Notes under the pieces: model-generated
What the model was told of the DNA's origin: nothing
Databases searched by the model: none
What the model saw: the letters and a program-made list of their open reading frames with translations, nothing else
Shown: positions 49,088 through 58,386 of the stretch, one piece after another
Position numbering within the stretch: position 1 is the first letter of the stretch
How the letters are laid out: the number at the start of each line of letters is the position of its first letter
Translations under genes and position numbers: made by a program
Origin: Sacculina carcini
Taxonomy: Eukaryota > Arthropoda > Thecostraca > Sacculinidae
Assembly: GCA_916048095.2 (NCBI GenBank)
Contig: OU696577.1
Span: 9,240,940 to 9,304,939 of the forward strand
Length of the DNA: 64,000 nucleotides
Direction of reading: 5' to 3'

Positions 49088-50769
49088 AGCCCCCCTGCAA
49101 AATTCCTGGATCCGCCATTGTCTCCATTGATCGCTGTGTTAAATCTATCAGTCGTCGGTGGAAATGAAATGGTCTTGAATAAACGGTTATATCTTTTGGA
49201 ATGTTGGCACTACATATTTTAAAATTATATCATCTTGTAGAAGACATAATTTCCAATCTGTGGATATAAAAAACTGTCAATTCTGTTGAGCAGTTTTCCT
49301 CAAACCCGTGGCATAAAATCCCCAAAATGTGAAAAACTAGTTTGTGCACACACACACAGACAGAATAACGTTTTGATTATTATAGGGTTTATATGCTGGT
49401 TTATATGTATATATGCAACAAAACCTAGCCTATGACCTTCTTGCATATTTTACCCCTAGGGCCCAAGTTTCATCAAAATCGGTCCAGTGGCTTAGGAGGA
49501 GATAGGGTAAACAGACACAAATGACCTAAATGACCTTAAAAATTACCTCGGAGGTCAACAAAACCTAGCCTATGACCTTCTTGCATCCATTTTACCTCTA
49601 GGGACCAAGTTTCATCAAAATCGGTCCAGTGGTTTAGGAGATAGGATAAACAGACACAAATGACCTCAATGACCTTGAAAATGACCTCGAATGTCAAAAA
49701 AAACCTAGCCTATGGCCTTCTTGCATCCATTTAAACCCTTGGGCCCAAGTTTCATCAAAATCGGTCCAGTGGTTTAGGAGGAGATAGGGTAAACAGACAC
49801 AAATGACCTAAATGTGTACAATTGTACATTGTGTACAATTTGTGTTCATTGGATTTGTGGTAATCTTTGGCGTGTTGTAAACTTGAGTGGTGTTTAATAA
49901 ATCGTCCACCCAAACAACCTGTAAATATGCTAACCAATAGAAATGTCTAAATGTGAATATTTTCATTTTAGTTTGGACAAAATATCCCTCGATCCGCCTC
50001 ATATATGAACCTCCCGTCGTGCGGAATAATTCAGAACACAAACACGTAACAAACAATGAAATTCTAGCAAGTAAACCCGCCCGTCGTGCGGAACAATTCA
50101 TACTATATAATTTGAATTCAATTCATAAGATAAATGGAATATCAATTCAAAAAGAAAAGAGTAAACCCATAAAAAGTATAAATTTCTATATTTTTATATT
50201 TATTTTGACAAAATAGTTTGCTGAAACCGTCTCATATTTAAACCTGCCCGTCGTGCTGAATAATTCAGAACTCAGACACGAAACAATGAAAAATGGCCAA
50301 ACTTTTTCATCATAATGTTTCCAAAGTATATTTATAACTTAACATCACCATCTAGCATTGAAACCCGCCCGTTGTGCCTAACAAATATTATATAAATAAA
50401 ATAAATATTGAATTCATAAAAGAAAACAAATACAAATTTAAATATAAAAAAGTAAACCCATAACAACAACTAACCAATAGAAAAGTCTAAATATGAATGT
50501 TTATTTTTAAGATTTTTAGCTAGATTTTGTCCTGAACGCTAGCGCTCTAGCGAATACGTCATGCGCTTTGCATATATACTCAGATGTTGATTTCGCAGCA
50601 GCGAGAGATCATAGACGGATGAAGTAAATATTTATAGTGGGGCTAAATATTTTATAATGGCTTATTTTATAATGGCTTGTTGGCTTGATGTTTCTTAGAT
50701 GATATATCAAAATTAGGGGAAAACATTGCATGTGAAGGACATTTTCAAAAACGTATTTCAGAGAGGCTA
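49088..50769 (+). repeat. 1,682-bp tandem duplication, copy b
   Basis: Almost identical to copy a; I noted only about six single differences and one extra G (near 49860). It is therefore a very recent tandem duplication, or an assembly doubling of one copy. Confidence 0.9.
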
Positions 50770-53060
50770 AGCCCCCCTGCAAAATTCCTGGATCCGCCAT
50801 TGTCTCCATTGATCGCTGTGTTAAATCTATCAGTCGTCGGTGGAAATGAAATGGTCTTGAATAAACGGTTATATCTTTTGGAATGTTGGCACTACATATT
50901 TGAAAAATATATCATCTTGTAGAAGACATAATTTCCAATCTGTGGATATAAAAAAACTGTCAATTCTGTTGAGCAGTTTTCCTCAAACCCGTGGCATAAA
51001 ATCCCCAAAATGTGAAAAACTAATTTGTGCACACACACACAGACAGAACAACGTTTTGATTATTATCGGGTTTATATGCTGGTTTATATGTATATATGCA
51101 ACAAAACCTAGCCTATGACCTTCTTGCATCCATTTTACCCCTAGGTCCCAAGTTTCATCAAAATCGGTCCAGTGGTTTAGGAGGAGATAGGGTAAACAGA
51201 CACAAATGACCTAAATGACCTTAAAAATTACCTCGGAGGTCAACAAAACCTAGCCTATGACCTTCTTGCATCCATTTTACCTCTAGGGACCAAGTTTCAT
51301 CAAAATCGGTCCAGTGGCTTAGGAGATAGGATAAACAGACACAAACGACCTCAATCACCTTGAAAATGACCTCGAATGCCAAAAAAAAACCTAGCCTATG
51401 GCCTTCTTGCATCCATTTTAACCCTAAGGCCCAAGTTTCATCAAAATCGGTCCAGTGGCTTAGGAGGAGATAGGGTAAACAGACACAAATGACCTAAATG
51501 ACCTTAAAAATTACCTCGGAGGTCAACAAAACCTAGCCTATGACCTTCTTGCATCCATTTACCTCTAGGGACCAAGTTTCATCAAAATTGGTCCAGTGGT
51601 TTAGGAGATAGGATAAACAGACACAAATGACCTCAATGACCTTGAAAATGACCTCGAATGTCAAAAAACCTAGCCTATGGCCTTCTTGCATCCATTTTAC
51701 CCTTAGAGACCAAGTTTCATCAAAATCGGTCCAGTGGTTTAGGAGGAGATACGAAACAAACAGACATTTAGAAAATTTGCAATCAGTGCTTGGCAAAAAA
51801 ATACCACCGATTCGGCCCTTCGGGCCGAATTGGATTAGGCCCTTCGAGCCGAATTGGATAAATCAAATTGGATTAGTGCCTGCATTTGAGACAACCCTGT
51901 GGTCTCTAGCGTCTTCAAATGAAGAACAATGAGTGAGAAGTTTCCAACTATGAAGGCCAGATCTACTTGAAGCTGAGGATCCTGAATGATAATTTGCACT
52001 TCCTGCGCTGGTACAACTTTGTCTTAATCGAATCAATTAAACTGACAGAGGGGAGAATTTGCGTTGGATTATTATACAATATGGGGGACTTAAGTCCGGG
52101 CTATGGGGTGCCCACTCAAAATCAGTCTTGAGACTGATCCCTCGGCCTCCGAAGTTCTCTTTCAGCCAATCTCGGGTCTGCAGCGTCTGTATTCTGTATA
52201 GGTAAGCCCTGATATCGTTCACCAGCACTCTCCTTCAAGTCTCACGGGAAATACCGAGGGACTGACTTCACTTACGCACAGATCGTTCGGACTCTGCTGG
52301 AGAGACTCTCTCGCACTTTCGATCAGCTCGGCTCGGCTCGGCATAAGATAAATGGAATATCAATTCAAAAAGAAAAGAGTAAACCCATAAAAAGTATAAA
52401 TTTCTATATTTTTATATTTATTTTGACAAAATAGTTTGCTGAAACCGTCTCATATTTAAACCTGCCCGTCGTGCTGAATAATTCAGAACTCAGACACGAA
52501 ACAATGAAAAATGGCCAAACTTTTTCATCATAATGTTTCCAAAGTATATTTATATCTTATCATCACCATCTAGCATTGAAACCCGCCCGTTGTGCCTAAC
52601 AAATATTATATAAATAAAATAAATATTGAATTCATAAAAGAAAACAAATACAAATTTAAATATAAAAAAGTAAACCCATAACAACAACTAACCAATAGAA
52701 AAGTCTAAATATGAATGTTTTTATTTTAGATTTTTAGCTAGATTTTGTCCTGAACGCTAGCGCCCTAGCGAATACGTCAGGCGCTTTGCACATAAACTCT
52801 GATGTTGATTTCGCAGCAGCGAGAAATCATAGGCGGATGAAGTATATATTTATATTGGGGCTAAATATATCAGTGTCAGTATCAGTATTTAAGTGATATA
52901 GGATATATCACTTAAAGTGTACACGGGGCCGGTGTTTTTGGGTCACCCTGTATAAGATGAAAAAGCTCCAGTTTTAGGTACAAAATTTGCTACTGGTTAC
53001 GATTTAGGTTTTAAACAATAAAAACACGAATTTTAGATGAAAAAAATATTTTAGGTGAAA
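50770..53060 (+). repeat. Terminal array unit, deleted
   Basis: B 50770-51100, minisatellite C 51100-51770, hairpins D 51810-51855, truncated mariner remnant E 52037-52343, a jump to G and A (52344-52865), then a stranded piece of E/F (52892-53060, GTGTACACGGGGCCGGTG and onward). The array ends here. Confidence 0.85.
52037..52343 (-). mobile_element. Mariner-like remnant, truncated copy 8
   Basis: Only the C-terminal and middle parts remain. The copy breaks off in a short GGCTC repeat (CAGCTCGGCTCGGCTCGGC) and jumps to block G sequence, so the variable 21-nt stretch is lost. Confidence 0.75.
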
Positions 53061-53158
53061 TCAATATTTTTTTATGTGATAACATATTTTTCCGACCTCT
53101 AATAATATGATATCATAGCTGAGTACCGTCAAGTCTGGTCGAGCGACACCTCTCTCAC

Positions 53159-53288
53159 CTGTAAGAAACCAAATCCCCGATCCAGTCACGATGAAAATGG
53201 CCAGACAGGCCACGATTCCCTGACGAGTCAAATCAAATTCATCGGTAAATATGTCATTGACGTCACTGGTTTGGCGTGCGAAAAATAG
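53159..53288 (-). CDS. Possible exon with hydrophobic segment, upstream of the mini-exons
   Basis: 130 nt between an acceptor-like AAAAAACAG (weak pyrimidine tract) and a strong donor CTTACAG|GTGAGAG. The open frame gives 43 residues: an acidic/polar part (ARQTSDVNDIFTDEFDLTRQ) followed by a membrane-length hydrophobic run (GIVACLAIFIVTGSGIWFLT), then one leftover G. It thus starts in phase 0 and ends in phase 1, which matches the phase of every mini-exon downstream on the same strand; joining to M1 would give GAT (Asp). No ATG precedes it in frame, so earlier exons would be needed. The link to the mini-exons is inference from strand, order and phase. The antisense of the neighbouring + strand exon cannot be excluded. 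Confidence 0.4.
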
Positions 53289-53333
53289 CTGTTTTTTAAT
53301 GAACAATGTACATTACTTTTGTATTTATTACAG

Positions 53334-53601
53334 GGCAATTCTTCTCAGATAGACTCTGCTTTGAAGGATTTTACACAGAGAACCCGGACAGACCCGAAGA
53401 GAGGACATGTCCGGTGAAAAGAGGATGCATGATGACTGTAATCAAATTGCAAGACATCACCTGAATGCATGCATTGAAACAAATAATCTTAGAGACCAAA
53501 TCGTGTGCACGTTATGTCAGCCTATCATCTTGGCCTATCAAAAGCGGCTATGTGTCCAAATACTCTCGGCGGTTTCCGACAATCCATCTCCTCTCGCATA
53601 G
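53334..53601 (+). pseudogene. Possible Ly6/three-finger-like terminal exon
   Basis: After a good acceptor (CATTACTTTTGTATTTATTACAG) a phase-1 reading gives LCFEGFYTENPDRPEERTCP and VKRGCMMTVIKLQDIT. A shift of frame then continues as NACIETNNLRDQIVCTLCQ and ends at 53601. The spacing of cysteines (LC, TCP, GCM, ACI, VCTLC) recalls secreted Ly6/uPAR domains. Two AATAAA signals follow at 53719 and 53732, as expected of a last exon. The single frame change near 53460 suggests a pseudogene or a sequencing slip. Family assignment is by eye only and the characteristic final Cys-Asn is not clear. Confidence 0.35.
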
Positions 53602-53718
53602 AAATGAACGTAGATTAGACTGCCGATAGTAAGAGCCGATTAGTCTAGTGAAGTCTAGTAATGTTCTGCTAACGTTGTTCTATCGTGCATACACATATTC
53701 AAGGATGAGCGCACTCAC

Positions 53719-53737
53719 AATAAATCAATACAATAAA
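53719..53737 (+). terminator. Two polyadenylation signals
   Basis: AATAAA at 53719-53724 and 53732-53737, about 120 nt after the stop of the exon ending at 53601, in an otherwise unremarkable AT-rich stretch. Confidence 0.4.
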
Positions 53738-54107
53738 GCAATGTCGATTGAGCAATGTATAAACGAATTATTTGCGATTTGAAGTTATTCTACAGCGGTG
53801 GTTCAGTTTACCTGTGGTGAATTCCTGTGTGTTTTTATAAATTAAAATTAGTTTATTTTTGTTTCTAATGACCTCTTGACATTTACTTTGATGTAACAAC
53901 TTGATTTATTGAATTTATCAGCTCTGTTGTGTGGAAAATGAAGAGATGGCTCATTAAGAAATGGGGAATCAATGAGAAAAAGGTTGAAAACCACTGGTCT
54001 TCAGAGATCTGATAATGAACATCACATATCGCACGCTCAGTTGTGCATTACTTGCAAGCAGCAAGCTCACTTTGAAGAAAGTTCGAGAAAATTATTGACC
54101 AATCTGA
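53738..54107. other. No gene seen
   Basis: AT-rich. A short segment has hAT-like ends (CAGCGGTGG at 53793 and, inverted, CAGTGGTTTTCAACC at 53996) but no target duplication. Confidence 0.5.
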
Positions 54108-54292
54108 TTGATATATGCTGATAAGCTGATTGATATATGCTGATAAGCTGATTGATATATGCTGATAAGCTGATTGATATATGCTGATAAGCTGATTGAT
54201 ATATGCTGATAAGCTGATTGATATATGCTGATAAGCTGATTGATATATGCTGATAAGCTGATTGATATATGCTGATAATCTGATTGATAGTG
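54108..54292. repeat. 22-bp minisatellite
   Basis: About eight perfect or near-perfect copies of GATTGATATATGCTGATAAGCT. The YQHISISLSAYINQL protein repeat it can encode on minus is a by-product. Confidence 0.95.
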
Positions 54293-54995
54293 ACTTTTAC
54301 TTGTCTTGTGTGGTTCTCACCCCAATTATAGCACAACAGCTCATCGTGCAGACGTTTCTTAGCAGCACGACGTTTACAAGCAGACGCAGACGAGAAATGC
54401 TAGCAACAACGGCGCAATAGCAGTTGGGTGCATGATCAACACACCCTGTTGTTGCATGCATTGGAATACCAACCAAGACCATGTCGTGCAATAATCCTGC
54501 ATTGTGCAGTGTGGGCATTGGACGATGCATCGCACATCACGCTTGAATTTTCACGCTCTAGCGCACCATCGAACGTCATAGAAAGCAATGTTGAGAAATG
54601 ACTTTCAGGCAAATGGCGGTTCACCTAAAAACAACGCACAACTACGGCACAAAATAACCAATTCAATGACACAACACCATGGAGCTTCATTCCAATGTTG
54701 TGCAGGCAGTTTTTCAAACAACAAAAGAATGTTACTTGAACCTCACAATTTTTTTTCTCAAATACAACAAATCATGATTATCATCATGCCTTTTTTGTCA
54801 CCAATATATAATTTGCAAAATCGTTGTGACAGGGACCCACATAAGCACGAGCTATTTGCATATGGGCCCTTTACATTCATTCATTCATTGACATTTATTT
54901 GTATTGCGCACATTAGAACACACGCGCGAAAAGACAAATCTTGGAGCAAAACATAAAAACAAATAGATAAAACCCGGTGCTTAGGGAAACAAACA
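54293..54995. other. No gene recognised
   Basis: Mixed-composition sequence with several short ORFs on both strands, none with recognisable domains or splice context. It ends in CATTCATTCATTG, leading into the minisatellite. Confidence 0.5.
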
Positions 54996-55490
54996 TGCGG
55001 ACAACACACACGTACACTACACACACGTACACAACACACACGTACACTACACACACACACACAACACACACGTACACTACACACACGTACACTACACACA
55101 CACACACACACACGTACACTACACACACGTACACTACACACACGTACACTACACACACGTACACTACACACACGCACACTACACACACGTACACTACACA
55201 CACGTACACTACACACACGTACACTACACACACGTACACAACACACACGTACACTACACACACACACGCACACACACGTACACTACACACACACACTACA
55301 CACACGTACACTACACACACGTACACTACACACACGTACACTACACACACGTACACTACACACACGTACACTACACACACGTACACTACACACACGTACA
55401 CTACACACACGTACACTACACACACGTACACTACACACACGTACACTACACACACGTACACTACACACACACACACACACACACATACTA
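54996..55490. repeat. 15-bp minisatellite ACACACGTACACTAC
   Basis: About thirty units, with some collapsing to plain CA. All six frames are open or nearly so (up to 218 codons), which is purely compositional. Confidence 0.95.
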
Positions 55491-55572
55491 ATGCACACAC
55501 ATACAACAAAAAATTATAACATGGCAGTAAAAAAAATAGAAAAGGCAGGTATAGTATGTTTGAAATCATGAT

Positions 55573-56390
55573 ATATTGTTGGTAGCCATGGCTACGCCAA
55601 AAACTGACAACAACGCGCGTTCGTCAGTGATAATAGAGCCCCAGCAAACTGCCTCAGAATTCGCGTAGTCTTTATAAAGACTGGTGCGTGCGAGAATTGC
55701 CAATACAATTTGCCTTTATAAAGGCAACGGTGCGTGGAATTCGCTTTACAGTCCGTCCTTAAAAGGACGCTCAATTATGTCGTGCAAAACGATGCCAATA
55801 GTTTTATCGGTCGCTATATTCGCACGGACACGCAACACAGTAAGCACTAGCACAGTAATGACGAGGCAGAACAATCGAGTCGAGCGAACACAAGTCACAA
55901 ATCAGGCGAGCGAAAACAAGTCGGAAATCGAGGGGCGATGGGCGATGCACGGTGCCCAACAGCGCAATGCGCGTGCTAAAGTGTGTTTTGGATTTATGTG
56001 AGTATCGGACAATAAGCGCGCTCACCGGAAGTTGTCCGATACTCTCATAAATCCGCGCTGAGTGGGTCTACTTGAGCGTTGCGCAAAATGTGCTTTTGTC
56101 GAGAACATGCAGCACTAGACAACGCTCATATACACATAATGTGCGACAGCGACCATATACAATTACAATGAAAACACACACTATACAATACGACCAATGC
56201 AGCACACACACATGCAATCTAATACGACGATACACGACACATATCACATGTGTCAATCACACGATTTAACACGCGAAGCAATATGACTAATATTTAAGTC
56301 ACATTATGATTAAATGATAAACAATCGACACAATCAAGTTCACAATAATATAATAGCAAAAAGGTGTGATATGGCGCCTACAATATCATG
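55573..56390. repeat. Duplicated hairpin-rich repeat, copy 1
   Basis: Starts TTGGTAGCCATGGCTACGCC, then tandem stem-loops GTCTTTATAAAGAC, TGCCTTTATAAAGGCA and GTCCTTAAAAGGAC (55668-55770), then a unique part with the palindromic pair GAGTATCGGACAA / TTGTCCGATACTC (56002-56045). It matches 63180-63895 at very few differences. A 105-codon + ORF (55684-56001) spans it but is not recognised. Confidence 0.8.
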
Positions 56391-56766
56391 TAAAAATCAT
56401 GATATATCATGTACCAAGTATCATTATATATCATGTACCAGGCATCATTATATATCATGTATCAGGTATCATGATATATCATGTATCAGGTATCATGATA
56501 TATCATGTATCAGGTATCATGATATATCATGTATCAGGTATCATGATATATCATGTACCAGGCATCATTATATATCATGTATCAGGTATCATGATATATC
56601 ATGTATCAGGTATCATGATATATAATGTATCAGGTATCATGATATATCATGTATCAGGTATCATGATATATCATGTACCAGGTATCATTATATATCATGT
56701 ATCAGGTATCATGATATATCATGTATCAGGTATCATGATATATCATGTATCAGGTATCATGATATG
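56391..56766. repeat. 24-bp self-complementary satellite
   Basis: About fifteen copies of ATCATGATATATCATGTATCAGGT, each containing the palindrome ATGATATATCAT. A minor variant (ACCAGGCATCATT) recurs. The 215-codon + ORF here is a repeat translation. Confidence 0.95.
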
Positions 56767-57156
56767 GTATTATATCAGGTATATAATAACTGATATTCAA
56801 ATATCAGGTATAAGGTATATCATGTATCAGGTATCAAATATAAATATGAAGAAAGAAAGTGACAAAGACAGACAACAAATGAAATATCAAACAGGTGTCA
56901 AAATATCAACTGTCAAATGTCAACAGAGAAATGGATGCGCGGTGTTGCAAAGCTTTCTCAAGCAGTTCTGTTGTTTATTGGTGCGTTTTCTGTTAACGTT
57001 TTTGTCTTTCTGAATATTATTCCTCTCGTCACATTTGAAAGTGTTTTTGGCTAATATGGAGTTAAATGTTTATGTCATGTAAATATGGAGTTAAACGTTT
57101 ATATTTGTTGCGTGTTGTATAAATATGTTGTATGTGTATAATTGTGTGTGTATAAA

Positions 57157-57599
57157 TGTGGTGTATAATTGCGTTGGAAATATGTATCTAGTGGGCTTTG
57201 GATGTGTGTGCGCGTATCTGTATGGGTGTGTGATCGCGATTGCTTGTGAGTGTACACATGCTGGCATGGTCTGTAGTGGAATCAGAAGGTGTGTGTGTGT
57301 GTGTGTGTTTGTGTGCGCGGTTACGATTGTTTGTGAGTGTACGTGTGTTGACATGGTGTGGAGTGGGAACAGGAGGTATGTGGCGAACGGCGAGGGGGGT
57401 TGGTGTTAAGCGTTTGTGGAAGGAGGGTGTGTGACTGCTTGGTGAATAAGAGTGTGGTTTTGGTTGTTGGGTTTTTGTGTCTGTTGGTTGGTTCTGTGAT
57501 TTGCTGCTAGCACATGCATCTAATCATCATCATCATCATCATCTGACTCGTGCAATATATATGTGAAAGTTTTTTTTTCCCGGCATTTATTCGATTACA
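57157..57599 (+). repeat. LTR element 2, 5' LTR
   Basis: 443 bp. GT-rich 5' half, an ATC microsatellite near 57521-57543 and a T run before the end. Only 16 nt separate it from the gag start at 57616. Confidence 0.95.
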
Positions 57600-57615
57600 A
57601 GCTATTTCGGCTAAT

Positions 57616-58386
57616 ATGGCGAGTGTTAAGCTCACCGATGTTCTACGTCCGTTTGATGGATCGCCCAGCGTTACAGAGTGGATAGATAAGTTTGAATTGC
57701 TGGTGCAACTGAAGGAGATGAAGGATGAGGAAACGATACTGCCAATGTTTCTTGAAGGCAGTGCACTCGCTCTCTATACAGAGCTGAGTGCAGAACAAAA
57801 GAAAGATGTGGCAGTCATCAAGAAGGCCCTTCAGAGTGCGTTTTCTCTCAACCCCTTCAGTGCGTATGAACAGTTTGTGAGACGCATATGGCGTGACGAG
57901 CCAGTTGATGTTTACATGACCGATCTGCGGAGACTGTCAAGGCAGGCAGGAATTACGTCTGATTCTGTGCTGCTGAGGGCTTTTGTTGTTGGCTTGCCAT
58001 CAGTTGTCTCAAGAGAGCTGAGGGCAATGGCAAACATTGAAGCGACGTCCTTGTCAGCTGTGGTGGACCGCGCCAGAGCATTGATGTCTGAGCTCGTGGA
58101 GCGGCCTGAACCTGTGTTGTCTATGACACATGAAACGACATCAAATATTGGTCGGCGTGGGGATAAAAATGCGACCAAGAGGACACCTGAGGACAGCCGC
58201 GGTCAGATTCGGCAGTGCTATCGACGCGGTGGCCCCCACTTGATGCGTCAGTGTACGAATAATAATTCGAAGCATGTAATTTGCTGGATTTGTGGGAAAC
58301 CGGGCCATATCTCGAGATCATGTTTTAGCAGGTCGGAAAACTTCATGGGAGAAACTTGTGCGCCGGAAGTTTCTCACACCCAGTAG
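57616..58386 (+). CDS. LTR element 2, gag
   Basis: 256-residue Gag. The start is chosen at ATGGCGAGTG, 16 nt after the LTR, because the analogous gag of element 1 starts at the same distance. The capsid-like part has LEGSALALYTEL (residues about 45-56). The C-terminal knuckles are CYRRGGPHLMRQC-like and CWICGKPGHISRSC. It overlaps pol by 31 nt, pol being in the -1 frame, compatible with programmed frameshifting. Confidence 0.88.
   Translation: MASVKLTDVLRPFDGSPSVTEWIDKFELLVQLKEMKDEETILPMFLEGSALALYTELSAEQKKDVAVIKKALQSAFSLNPFSAYEQFVRRIWRDEPVDVYMTDLRRLSRQAGITSDSVLLRAFVVGLPSVVSRELRAMANIEATSLSAVVDRARALMSELVERPEPVLSMTHETTSNIGRRGDKNATKRTPEDSRGQIRQCYRRGGPHLMRQCTNNNSKHVICWICGKPGHISRSCFSRSENFMGETCAPEVSHTQ

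Noticed and set aside
53793-53996. hAT-like short element
   Set aside because: Ends resemble CAGTGGTTTTCAACC on one side only and there is no 8-bp duplication.
54913-55569. Long ORFs (up to 218 codons) on both strands over the ACACACGTACACTAC array
   Set aside because: Products of a 15-bp period, open in many frames for compositional reasons.
56366-57013. 215-codon ORF with IIYHVSG repeats
   Set aside because: Translation of the 24-bp satellite; no start context or domain.
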